Shown here piece after piece: positions 31,525 to 41,310 of a DNA stretch of 43,139 bases. The position numbers and the translations under genes are program-made. This DNA is from Actinomortierella ambigua. Taxonomy: Eukaryota > Mortierellomycota > Mortierellomycetes > Mortierellales > Mortierellaceae. The stretch is taken from assembly GCA_016098155.1 (NCBI GenBank), contig JAAAJB010000294.1:1-43139 (forward strand), in the 5' to 3' direction. The first letter of the stretch is position 1. Each line of letters starts with the position of its first letter. The notes beneath the pieces are model-generated. The model worked only from the letters and a program-made list of their open reading frames with translations. It was not told the DNA's origin and ran no database searches.

Positions 31525-33681
31525 ATGTCCATCTGGTTTGACGGTCCTGTTGTACAGGCAGTTGGTGAAGCCAACAGCAAGCAATGCCTTCTCCTTGTCT
31601 GCCTCTTGCAAGGTACCGTGTATCTTTTTTATATTCTCTCTTATCTGTGACACGCGTGTAGCACAATTCTAACCTTTACAGACTTTTCGTTTTTCATCTA
31701 GACAACGATGAGGCTAGTGCTCAGTATGAGGCTCGATTCTCCGAAGACCCCCTCGTCGCCGAGCTCGCTGGCTTAAATCTGGTTGCACTCAAGGTGCTGA
31801 AGGACTCGCAAGATGGCACCCTCTTTGGTCAGATCTGTAAGTTGCTTTTAATCTTCCTCCCCCAAGCCCCTGGTTCATTCAACACATCGTGTTATCCACG
31901 TTTCCGTCGTCGACTTTATGGCCTAACTTCTCCCTCCCTCTCTCGGTCTCCGTCTCACTCATTTTTAGACCCAATCATGTCATTACCTGCTGTCTATCTG
32001 ATCCGCAATGGACTGCTGGCCGACTTTCTGCCTGCCCAGGTAGAACCAGCTCAGATGCTTGAGCGTATCCAAAAGGCTGTGCAAGGCCACTTTGCCATTC
32101 CACCACCCCCTGGCACGCTGCTTCCAACAACTGGCACCAGTGCCTCTAGTTCGACAACCCCTCCACCAACGGCACCGGTGCCTACAGTTCCATCCGCACC
32201 GCCAGTTCCCACGCAATCATCACAAACACCTGTCGCAACTGCCGTCTCTCCCTCTGAAGCATCACCGCTCCCAGCTTCCCCTTCTCCTTCTCCTTCCTCC
32301 TCCTCCCCAGCCATCACCACGACATCCACCTCGCAGCAGCAGCAGCAGCAGCAGCAGGACACGTTGCAAAAGCTCAAACAAAAGCAAGAAGAGCGGCGAG
32401 TCCAGCGCGAAAAGGAAGAGCGTGAGGCTGAAAAGAAGCGGGAGCTTGAGCGGCGAGCCAACAGCAAGGCCCTACAGGACGCGCGGGCCGAGCTCAAGGA
32501 CATGGAGGCCAAGAAGATCAAAGACCAACTGGAGCGCGAGAAACGCGAGGAGGCCGAGTACCGCAAGAAGCTGAAGCAGCAGCTCGAGGAGGATAAGCAG
32601 CGGCGAAAGGCCGAACGTGAAAAGGAACGTGAACGGCTTGAGGCTGCGAAGCGAGCAGCAGCAGCAGGAGAGGGAGAAGGATCGGTAGTGACAACAACAG
32701 CATCAACAACAACAACAACAACAACGGCGACAACTGCACAGAGAGGAGGCTTCGGATCAGGGGCCTTGTCGCCGCCTTTGCCACGACAACGACCATCGTC
32801 AGCCTATGAGGACAATCCTCAGGTGGTGACACCATCGGAGGTGCGACAGCAAAACTCGGGATTGTGGAATGCGCGGAATGATGCGTCGTCCTCACTGGCG
32901 TGCGAGTCAACGCGACTAAACATTCGCCTGTTTGACGGATCGAGTATCAGGAACGTCTTTCAGGCTACGGACGCGCTTTCGGTTGTTCGTCAATGGATTG
33001 ATCAGGTGTGTAAACTATTTTTTTTATATGTCCGGGGCAGCGGGTAGCGGGTTGTACAATGAAAACTGACGTTCCCTATTTCATTGTCTCCTCTCTTTTT
33101 TTTTTTTTTTTTTTTTTTGGCGGAGGTAGAACCGAGGGGAAGATGAGACTCCGTACAACATTGTACAAGTGATCCCACCACGGATGTTCACGGACGAGGA
33201 GAAGACGCTGCGTGATTTGGATTTGTGTCCAAGTGCTACATTGGTGCTTAAGGTAAAAGAATCTTTTCAAAAGGAAACCTTGATTGAAATAGCAGTGTCC
33301 GCGTGAACATGTTAGCCCCGCGCTCGATTGATTCAGCGACTCATACTCCGCTCTCACTACTCCACACCCCACACTTTGTAGCCTATTGTTCGGTCTACCA
33401 GCGCGTACGGCGGATCTGGCAGCGGAGCGGTGACTTCGTTGATGGGCCTTGGATGGTCAGCCTTGAGCCTTGCTGGCAAAGCAGCTTCAGCTGCATACAA
33501 CACAGTCTCATATTACAACCCTCTCCAGGAGTCAGGAACCTCTACTTCGTCAAACCCTCATGGGCCTTCTTCGTCCTCGCCCTCGTCCTTGCCCCCGTCG
33601 TCGGCAAGAGCCAAGAAGGATGATGACGATCGTGACAAGCATCGCACGACCTACAACGGAAACTCTACAAGCTTGGAGTGA
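31525..33681 (+). CDS. UBXN4: UBX-domain protein of the UBXN4/erasin type
   Basis: Five exons: 31525-31612, 31702-31836, 31969-33005, 33130-33252, 33382-33681, giving 560 residues. UBXN4-type proteins are p97/Cdc48 cofactors at the ER membrane in ER-associated degradation. Order of parts: a thioredoxin-like N-terminal domain (1-110; SIWFDGPVVQAV, FGQIYPIMSLPAVYLI); a Pro/Ser/Thr-rich linker (115-190); a glutamine run; a charged coiled coil (about 198-308); and the UBX domain (about 392-463; LNIRLFDGSSIRNVF, then IPPRMFTDEEKTLRDL). The usual FPR p97-binding loop appears here as PPR. A mildly hydrophobic Gly/Ala-rich segment (about 470-500) stands where UBXN4 has its membrane hairpin. The gene starts directly after a 15-A run. 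Intron 3 has a T run of over 20. Confidence 0.92.
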
Positions 33682-33791
33682 GAATATTGGAGTGAGAAAT
33701 TACAAGTTTAAAAATACCTGTATTGTACGACACCAAAAAAAAAAAGTTTTGAGCATCTAAATCACAAATCAATTTCGCTCCTTTCATTCAC

Positions 33792-35951
33792 ATGACCACC
33801 ATCAACACCGATGTCATTGCCCTCATCCTCGACAATATAGAGGACAGGGGGACCCTCTTCTCGCTACTCACTGTCAGCAGGCAGGTTTTCCCCTACACCT
33901 GTGGAGTTCTATATAAAGATCCGCTACGTTACTTTCGAGATGAAGACGATAGCCGCCGCATATCCAGGAGCCAGGAGTCGCTTCTCCGGTTGCTCCTAAA
34001 CCTCTCACCAGCCACGGACGACGATACAAATCTTGCCCGCGATTTATTTGGCGTGCCACGGAAGCATGCATCAAGAGTAGTACAGCCTCGTCCAAGGACA
34101 ATGGCCGACTACCTCACGCTCATCCAAAGCGTACGATGGGGGCGTGCCATGGAGCGCTTCGAGGCCCCAAAGGGGGACAGCCGACTTTCCAAAACTACCA
34201 GTCGGCGTGGCTTCCATACCTACACGGCCTATCTCCGACACACCGTGACATGGAGTATCTGTGGCCATCGACTGGGCGAGATACGCGAGCTGGAGATGGA
34301 ACCCAATGAGATCCAGCGTTTTGTCGATGTGGCGTCAGAGCTCTGTCGCCTTCAAGTCATTTTCATTGCCACGCGAAAAAGCTGGCGCCCGAAGCTGACA
34401 GGGATCATTTACCCTTCCACCCTTCGATTCATCCAAACTCTTCAGCAACATCATGGCAAGGACCAGCTGCGCGAATGCCATTTTGCATATGACGCCGGTA
34501 ATCGTGATGACGATGACGATGACGATGACGACGGCGATGAAGATGAAGATGACGAGGGCCGTGACATCTTCCGCTGGAACTTGACAATCGCCAAGCAGCT
34601 ACCCCCTCGATTCCCTCGTGGCCTGCACCTGGCCTTGCCTCTTCGTCCCATGGACGCGTATCTGTCGCGTCTAGAGACCCTGGCGACGCGCAAAAAAGTC
34701 CATGACCGATGGCAGGAGATCTCCGAGGACTATTCGGACATGTCCATAGGACAGATGTTGCAGCGCTGTCGATCGCTTCTCGAGTTGCAGCTCGACTTTG
34801 ATCATGGAGAGATCGATGACCCGAATGTGCTGGCATGGGCGGCCGACGAGGCACGAGAGCGAGCAGCGGGAAGACTGTTGGCACCAGCGGTGCCATTGGA
34901 GGAGCTCATTCTTCAACTAGAGTCACCCACCATTGTCAACGTGCCCAGAATGCTCATGGACGCCATTCATGGATTTTCTCAGACCCTTATCATCTTGGGC
35001 GTGACTCTGGGACCACAGAGGGAAGAAGAAGACGATGAAGTAGAGGAGCACGACAATGAAGACAAAGACGAAGATTGGGAGCTGCTGCCTCTGCTCCAAG
35101 GCGACTCGGTCGTGTTGCCTAAGCTGGCCGGCTTCATTTTCGGGAGCGACATCGCAGAACGGTGGGACCCTCGTATCTTGCGGTTGGGTCCCAACCTGAA
35201 TGACCTATCCGTCAGCCTATCCAGCTACAGGGTGCCTGGGGTGCCTCCTCCAATCTGGCCTCGACTCTACCTGCCTCATCTCACTCAGTTGGAGTTGCGT
35301 CGGCGAGCGGTCAACTTGTTCGATCCAGCATCCTTGCATGATATGCCACGGCTCCAAGAGCTACAACTGTACACCACAAGCCGAAATTCAGACCCCCCGG
35401 CAGACGCATTGACCTTCTCGGGCTGCTGGACATGGGACTGGGATTTGCCCGAGTTGGAGATGCTCATTCTGCATATGGAATTCTCACAGGTCAATTTCAG
35501 CTTCAGAGTGCTGCGAGGATGTCCAAAGCTCCGAGAGATGCATCTGGTGTCTACAAGTCGCCGAAGCACACTGCGGTACCAGTTTGATGTAGCGTCTGTC
35601 CTGGTGCATCCTACGGAGGACGTCTTTTATGCTCTGGAGGAACTCGTGCTGGCGGGACGGTACCGCCTCCAGCCTGAGGACCTTCAAACCCTATTAGAAG
35701 TTCTACCAGGCCTGAAGAGACTCGAATTGGAGACGGTTCGTCCATGCACTGCACAGCAGGCGGTCGAGTTTACACGGCATCACCCATCGCTGGTAGAGGT
35801 CATATTCCGAGATGTGCCGCTCTTCGAGAAGGAGCGTCGCGATCTAGGCTTTGTGGAGTGTGATCCTGATGATCCGCCAGGATCCCTCGGTCGCTGTCTG
35901 TATAAGTTTGAAACTGAGCCTCTGTCAATGAGGAGCCTCCGTCTCTCTTAG
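33792..35951 (+). CDS. F-box protein, tandem copy 1
   Basis: A single-exon frame of 719 codons. The N-terminal F-box reads DVIALILDNIEDRGTLFSLL, then TVSRQVF and LYKDPLRYF (residues 5-50), predicting Skp1 binding and substrate recruitment in an SCF ubiquitin ligase. The remainder has leucine-rich repeat-like segments (CRSLLELQLDFDHGE, YLPHLTQLELRRRAVNLF, MPRLQELQLYTT, CPKLREMHLVST). Two acidic inserts are visible, one a near-pure Asp/Glu tract (about 237-258) coded by GAT/GAC/GAA repeats and absent from the next paralogue, the other near 410-425. The start is the first ATG, shared with the neighbour. It is 110 bases from the UBX stop and 150 from the next F-box start. Substrate unknown. Confidence 0.9.
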   Translation: MTTINTDVIALILDNIEDRGTLFSLLTVSRQVFPYTCGVLYKDPLRYFRDEDDSRRISRSQESLLRLLLNLSPATDDDTNLARDLFGVPRKHASRVVQPRPRTMADYLTLIQSVRWGRAMERFEAPKGDSRLSKTTSRRGFHTYTAYLRHTVTWSICGHRLGEIRELEMEPNEIQRFVDVASELCRLQVIFIATRKSWRPKLTGIIYPSTLRFIQTLQQHHGKDQLRECHFAYDAGNRDDDDDDDDDGDEDEDDEGRDIFRWNLTIAKQLPPRFPRGLHLALPLRPMDAYLSRLETLATRKKVHDRWQEISEDYSDMSIGQMLQRCRSLLELQLDFDHGEIDDPNVLAWAADEARERAAGRLLAPAVPLEELILQLESPTIVNVPRMLMDAIHGFSQTLIILGVTLGPQREEEDDEVEEHDNEDKDEDWELLPLLQGDSVVLPKLAGFIFGSDIAERWDPRILRLGPNLNDLSVSLSSYRVPGVPPPIWPRLYLPHLTQLELRRRAVNLFDPASLHDMPRLQELQLYTTSRNSDPPADALTFSGCWTWDWDLPELEMLILHMEFSQVNFSFRVLRGCPKLREMHLVSTSRRSTLRYQFDVASVLVHPTEDVFYALEELVLAGRYRLQPEDLQTLLEVLPGLKRLELETVRPCTAQQAVEFTRHHPSLVEVIFRDVPLFEKERRDLGFVECDPDDPPGSLGRCLYKFETEPLSMRSLRLS

Positions 35952-36101
35952 AAAAAATAAAGGGATATGTGTGAGCGGATGAATGAATATCCTCATGGTC
36001 AATAATTTCTGTGGACAGAATTGGGATGTGAAAAAAAAGGCAGTCTCTAAGGCTTTTGTTCTGCCCCTGATCAGTGTGCATTATTGCATTCGTCCATTAA
36101 C

Positions 36102-38216
36102 ATGACCACCATCAACTCCGATGTCATTGCCCTCATCCTCGACAATATAGAGGACAGGGGGACCCTCTTTTCGCTACTCACTGTCAGCAGGCAGGCTTTC
36201 TCTTACGCCTCTGGCGTTCTTTATAGAGATCCGCTTCGTTACTTTCGAGACCTTAGCAACAGAGGTCGCATATCCGAGAGCCAGGAGTCGCTTCTCCGGC
36301 TGCTCCTGAGTCTCTCACCAGCCACGGATGACGATACAAATCTTATCCGCGATTTGTTTGACGTGCCAAGGAAGCATGCATCAAGAGTAGCACAGCCTCG
36401 TCCAAGGGCAATGGCCGACTACCTCACGCTCATCCAGAGCATACGATGGGGAAATGCCACGGAGCGCTTTCGGGCCCAAAAGGAGAACGATCGACTTCAC
36501 AAGCTTGATAGACCACGTGGATTCTCCACTCCCGCGGCCTATCTCCGACACATCATGACATGGAGTATCTGCGGTCATCGACTGGGCGAGATACGCGAGC
36601 TGGAGATGGAGCCCAACGAGATCCAGCGTTTTGTCGATGTTGCATCGAAGCTCTGTCGCCTCCAAGTCATTTTCATTGCCACACGGGAGACCTCGGTGCA
36701 GAAGCTGACAGAGACTGTTTACCCCCCAACCCTTCGACTCATCCAAACTCTCCAGCAACATCATGGCAAGGACCAACTACGCGACTGCCATTTTGCATAT
36801 GGCCCCACCTATGAACGCCATGACATTGATGTCTTCCGCTGGCATACGACAATTATCAAGCAGCTCCCCCCTCGATTCCCTCGTGGCCTGCACCTGGCCT
36901 TGCCTCTTCGGCCTATGGACGCGTATCTGTCGCGTCTAAAGGCCCTGATGACGCGCAACTTCCCTGACCGATGGCGGGAGATCTCCGAGGATTATTCGGA
37001 CATGACCGTAGGACAGCTATTGCAGCGCTGCCGATCGCTTCTCGAGTTGCAGCTCGACTTTGACCAAGCACAGATTGACGACCCGAATTTACTGACATGG
37101 GCGGCCGACGAGGCACGAGAGCGAGCAGCTGGACGATTGTTGGCACCAGCGGTGCCTTTGGTGGAGCTCGGCTTTCAAATGGAGTCGCGTCGTACTACTG
37201 TCAGCGTGCCCAGAATGCTCATGGACGGCATCCGTGGGTTTTCTCAGACCCTTCGCTTTTTGTGCCTGACTCTAGGGGCACAAGTGGTGGAGGATGTGGA
37301 GGTGGTGGAGGAAGGTGGCGACGACGAAAACGAAGTTTGGGAGCATCTACCTTTGGTCCAGGATGGTTCGGCCATGTTGCCGAAACTAGAGAGCCTCATT
37401 GTCATGAGCGACATTGTAGAGCGGATCGACTGCCGTCTCTTGCAGTTGGGCCCCAACCTGGACAGCCTGTTCGTTAACCTGTACAGGTACTGCAAGCCTG
37501 GGGTGCCTCCCCCAATCTGGCCTCGACTCTACCTGCCCTACCTCACTCAGTTGGAGCTGCGTCGACGGGCGGTCAACTTGTTCGATCCGACATCCTTGCA
37601 TTACATGCCACGGCTTCAAGAACTGCATCTGTTTACCACCGGTCCAAATTCAGAACCTTCGGCGGACGCATTGACCTTCTCGGGTTGCTGGACATGGGAC
37701 TGGCAATTGCCCGAGTTGGAGATACTCGATCTGCGTATGGGCTTCTCAGAGGTCAATTTCAGTTTTGGACTTTTGCGAGGCTGCCCAAAGCTTCGAGAGG
37801 TGAATCTGGTGCCCACAAGCGCTAGAAGCGAGCCATGGTATCGACTCGAGGTAGCGTCCACCCTGACGAATCCTATGGAGGATATCTTTCCTGCCCTGAC
37901 GAAACTCGTGTTGGCGGGACGATACTGCCTACAGCCTCAGGACCTTGAGGCCTTGGTGGGCCGTGTTCTGCCAGGGTTAAAGTGGCTCGAGATGGAAACG
38001 GTTCATCCATGCACTGCACAGCAGGTGATTGAGTTGACGCGAGATCACTCGTCACTAGAGCAATGCTTATTTCGAGGTGCGCCCCTATCTCAGAAGGAAC
38101 GCTGCAAGCTAGGCCTTGTGAAGGATGACTCGCCAGAGAGGCCAGCATCCTTCGGAAGTTGTCTGTATACTTTTGACGATGAACGTTGGAGGCAGGCAAG
38201 CTTCCGCCTTGTATAG
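36102..38216 (+). CDS. F-box protein, tandem copy 2
   Basis: A single-exon frame of 704 codons from ATG 36102. The frame opens a little earlier, but only with non-ATG codons. It is a close paralogue of the gene at 33792: the F-box differs by a few residues (DVIALILDNIEDRGTLFSLL is identical) and the LRR-like body aligns throughout (GVPPPIWPRLYLP, LTQLELRRRAVNLFDPTSLH). The Asp/Glu expansion near residue 240 of copy 1 is replaced by a short TYERHDID segment. The first 95 bases differ at only four or so positions, whereas the middle is clearly more diverged. Presumed SCF substrate receptor, substrate unknown. Confidence 0.9.
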   Translation: MTTINSDVIALILDNIEDRGTLFSLLTVSRQAFSYASGVLYRDPLRYFRDLSNRGRISESQESLLRLLLSLSPATDDDTNLIRDLFDVPRKHASRVAQPRPRAMADYLTLIQSIRWGNATERFRAQKENDRLHKLDRPRGFSTPAAYLRHIMTWSICGHRLGEIRELEMEPNEIQRFVDVASKLCRLQVIFIATRETSVQKLTETVYPPTLRLIQTLQQHHGKDQLRDCHFAYGPTYERHDIDVFRWHTTIIKQLPPRFPRGLHLALPLRPMDAYLSRLKALMTRNFPDRWREISEDYSDMTVGQLLQRCRSLLELQLDFDQAQIDDPNLLTWAADEARERAAGRLLAPAVPLVELGFQMESRRTTVSVPRMLMDGIRGFSQTLRFLCLTLGAQVVEDVEVVEEGGDDENEVWEHLPLVQDGSAMLPKLESLIVMSDIVERIDCRLLQLGPNLDSLFVNLYRYCKPGVPPPIWPRLYLPYLTQLELRRRAVNLFDPTSLHYMPRLQELHLFTTGPNSEPSADALTFSGCWTWDWQLPELEILDLRMGFSEVNFSFGLLRGCPKLREVNLVPTSARSEPWYRLEVASTLTNPMEDIFPALTKLVLAGRYCLQPQDLEALVGRVLPGLKWLEMETVHPCTAQQVIELTRDHSSLEQCLFRGAPLSQKERCKLGLVKDDSPERPASFGSCLYTFDDERWRQASFRLV

Positions 38217-40470
38217 AAACACACATGTAGGGATGTGTATGACTGCATGAATGCTATCCCTCATGCTCGCTTCTCTACAATATTGTCCGACCACGAGCAA
38301 CCCATCGATCACGTATCTCGCCCACAATAACTGTAGATAGGCATAGCTTGAAATTCAGACGGCAATAAATGATAGTCCCCATTTGAGAATCCGGATTGAT
38401 CAAATACAACCAGTACAGTGTTATTTTGTCCATAATTTCTTGTAGCCTACTGCTGTTTTGAGATACACCTTTGAGTCACGTAGAATTACCGCAATGCTTG
38501 ACACAGCCCCACTTGTCCACCTGCACTCCCCTTACACGCCGCTCTATCTTTTCTTCCGCGTAACGCCACTGGAGGCCTCGGTATCGCTGCTCCTCCACTC
38601 CAAAAGCACATACCAATCGTCGAGAAATCCGGCACCTCTGACCTCAATGAAGCCTCGGAGAAACAACTCCTGTTAGATGGACCACAATACAGAGTGAATC
38701 TTCCCCGCGCCTCTCTATGGTGCACACAACCTAAAACTGGTCAAATTTGATGCGCGCCTCCCAAGGTCTTTTAGTCTGCCGATAGGAAGAAAACACAAAA
38801 TACTCTCATACTCTCATAAAGTTATTCTCTGTTTCTTTTAGAACAAGTTGATGTAAAAATAAAGATTATTTTTTTCCGTACAGAAGTCTTTCAGAGTCAA
38901 CCAATTTCGACAGGTATGGGGTCCCATGGAAAATCCAGAGGTATAATTGTCGATCCCTGGTTGCGCCTGCTTCCGTTGTTGCCACCATGTCTTCGCCATT
39001 CCTCTTAGCATTCCTTAGATGATAGGGGATGTCACCCTTCTCATTATCGAATTGCCCCCCTTCCCTTCTTGGAGTCTCTACTTCGGGAGACTGTGTACAC
39101 CACAAAAATCGAACAACAACCCCACCTTAACCCGCATATTAGTAGATTAGTTGTCTAACCTTTCTACATATCCAAACGCTTTCTTTTAGACAGATCACTA
39201 ACTCAAGCTCACGTGCTCCAACCATGAGTCCCCACCATGTCCAAAGGAACTGGTGTTCTAGACATGCTGTATAAGGAGGATGTATTTAAAGGGGTATATG
39301 CCACGTGATTTGGGTTTGGATACTCGGCAATGTGCACCATACTCCAGCTTCGTTCTCCTCTCCGATGAATACGTGGAACGTGCAGCAGGTCAGGTGTTCA
39401 GGGGTTCGAGCAAGCCTGTGCCTTTTGTTGCGCTGGCAGTCTGGCACCAACCATGAACTTCACTCATCACGTCAAAGTGACAAGAGGTGTTGTTGTGGCA
39501 TCGGGTTTCGGTAGGCAACGCAAATGATAATGGACAAAGCATTGGGCAAAGTAAGCAGGAGACGTGCGCAGTAGACAAAGTAAAAAGAAAACAGTAATAG
39601 AAAGACGTGAGAGGGGTGTGATGGTGTTGGGCTGTTGAGTAAGTGAAGACATGTACGTGCTTTGTATGACGCAAGTAGCGTTTGTACGTACCAAAAAAAA
39701 ACCATGTGGTATTGTATAACTTTTCTATATGTCTGAACTCGCATGGTCGTTGGTCCAATTTCACGTTGTTGTTTTTTACTCCCTCACAGAAAAGCATCCC
39801 TGCACCAGCCAGGATTGATTCTTTGGTCTTCGCTTCAACCTGCCATCATCTTTCTTGGAGGTAGCCTGGTTTTTACCGTTGTCCAACAGTAAAAATATCT
39901 CTTGACTCACACATTACTCATCTTGTTTCCACGGCCCCAGTCCTTCACACCGCCATCCCTTGGGTACCCTTGGTCTTTTAGGCTAGTAGTTTGTACCGGT
40001 ATTGTCGCATACTGGTACCACCCAAGTTCGCGTACTAGGCACTAAAAGACCAAAACAGCTTCTAAGATCATGCGGAAATGGCCAAAAGAAATCACGCCAA
40101 AACGGCCAGGTTGAGGTGTATGTACAAAACGCAATACCTGGATCCATGGGGGTTTCAAGATTCGACGAGGACAAATGACAAAGGGCATATGTCACTGAAT
40201 GTAATTCAATGGTTACGATTAGGGCTGTAGATGGGGTCCAGGTCGGATACTTGCTTATACCGTAATCCGAAACATTGTCTCCATGAATTTCTTAATCAAG
40301 TTTTTAACCTGCGTGCACTCGCCTAAGCACTCCTCGGGCTTTGGGCTGTGACTGCAGATGTTCTACGGATTGAAGTTTAATTCTTTTTGGCTAACCACAA
40401 TGACAGATTGCGACGCGAATTCGCCAAAGAATTGGCCAAGACTACTTGACTTTCACACAACACTGCAGGT
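38217..40470. other. Repeat-bearing intergenic region
   Basis: About 2.25 kb right of the F-box pair. The frames at 38486-38725 and 38866-39105 (minus) and 39390-39797 (minus) show no domain I recognise. The long hairpin at 39970-40053 is the main structure. The rest appears to be decayed, possibly transposon-derived sequence. Confidence 0.45.
39970..40053. repeat. Long imperfect hairpin
   Basis: A perfect 12-base inverted repeat, TTGGTCTTTTAG (39970-39981) and CTAAAAGACCAA (40042-40053), encloses a second pair CTAGTA/TACTAG (39983-39988 and 40033-40038) and a third, TACCGGTA/TACTGGTA (39994-40001 and 40010-40017, one mismatch). The nested arms make one 84-base fold. It could be a palindromic transposon end, a small foldback element or a structured RNA. 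Confidence 0.75.
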
Positions 40471-40840
40471 GATGGCAAAGGCGACGACTACGAAGATGCA
40501 AACAGGACAATCAAGTCAAGGATATGTGGATGGCGCGACTTTAGAAGCAAATTTAGTACCAGAAAATCGAAGAAGGCGTTGCAAAGGAAGATGAGTTGGA
40601 TAAGTACTTGTAGCAAAGGCTGAAGTACTCTATTATTGATATCCTGCAGTGGTGGTAGGCACTTTGCCAGGAATATCCTACGTTTTTTTTCGCCACGCAA
40701 GAGTGCACCCTTCCGTTCAGGCGTCGTCGGTGGAGAGCGAACGCTTGTTTAGTTACCTGGGACAGGTCATATCAAAGAAACACACCTGTCTGGGAGATGA
40801 TGGCGTTGAGGATACTGTTTTCTGCCTTACGCAAAGGTAG
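40470..40840 (+). pseudogene. hAT transposase C-terminal relic
   Basis: One frame reads EDELDKYL, stop, then DILQWW, stop, then EYPTFF (40587-40690). Another frame continues SSVESERLFSYLGQVISKK, then HTCLGDDGVEDTVFC, to the stop at 40840. This is the order of the hAT C-terminal dimerisation region (D-hydrophobic-WW, YP, SERLFS, G, ISKKR, L, VE). Two in-frame stops and at least one frameshift show that it is dead. The N-terminal DDE and zinc-finger parts are not visible upstream. A possible left end, TAGGGCTGTAGATGGGG (40220-40236), looks like some hAT termini but has no partner here. Confidence 0.85.
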
Positions 40841-41004
40841 TACCACAGCTTAAAAATAAGAATGGCGCGTACAAGTAGAAACGCTGTTAAAGTCTTGGTA
40901 CGGCGGAGTGTACCACTATTTTCGACCACCTTTCTTCCTTGATATCGATGCTTCTATTTGCTATTGTCTCTGATGTTGACCTTTAGTGTTGTCTTTTGGT
41001 GCTA

Positions 41005-41081
41005 TCACTTGACATGGTACCTTTCTGTATTCCTCAAGGCTGTCCTTATTGTTGCACTTTGGTGTGTGTCACTTGACGTGG
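41005..41081 (+). promoter_or_regulatory. Paired TCACTTGACRTGG motifs upstream of the secreted peptide
   Basis: TCACTTGACATGG (41005-41017) and TCACTTGACGTGG (41069-41081) occur 64 bases apart in the same orientation, inside a longer imperfect repeat GTTG...TTTGGTG...TCACTTGAC. They lie 64-140 bases upstream of the TATA box. The second contains TGACGTGG, a CRE/G-box-like core bound by bZIP factors in general; any factor here is inferred. Confidence 0.6.
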
Positions 41082-41144
41082 CTCCACGAATATGTTTTGG
41101 CCCAAAGGCAGGCTGAGCTGTTCTTTGTATGGCACTTCGTGCCT

Positions 41145-41152
41145 TATATAAA
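41145..41152 (+). promoter_or_regulatory. TATA box of the secreted peptide gene
   Basis: TATATAAA lies 166 bases upstream of the start codon. Transcription from about 41180 would give a CA-rich leader of about 130 bases without an ATG, so the peptide ATG is the first in the message. Confidence 0.7.
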
Positions 41153-41310
41153 CAGGCCATATCCACTCCTTAATCAACACATATCTCTCAATCTAACCTC
41201 AACTCTCAGGTCCCGCCAACACTAAGCACCCTCCAAGGAGACCTATAAACTGTACGCAAAGCAACAACACCCAGACCGTTTCTCGCAGCCTCGCACACCA
41301 ACCCAACACA

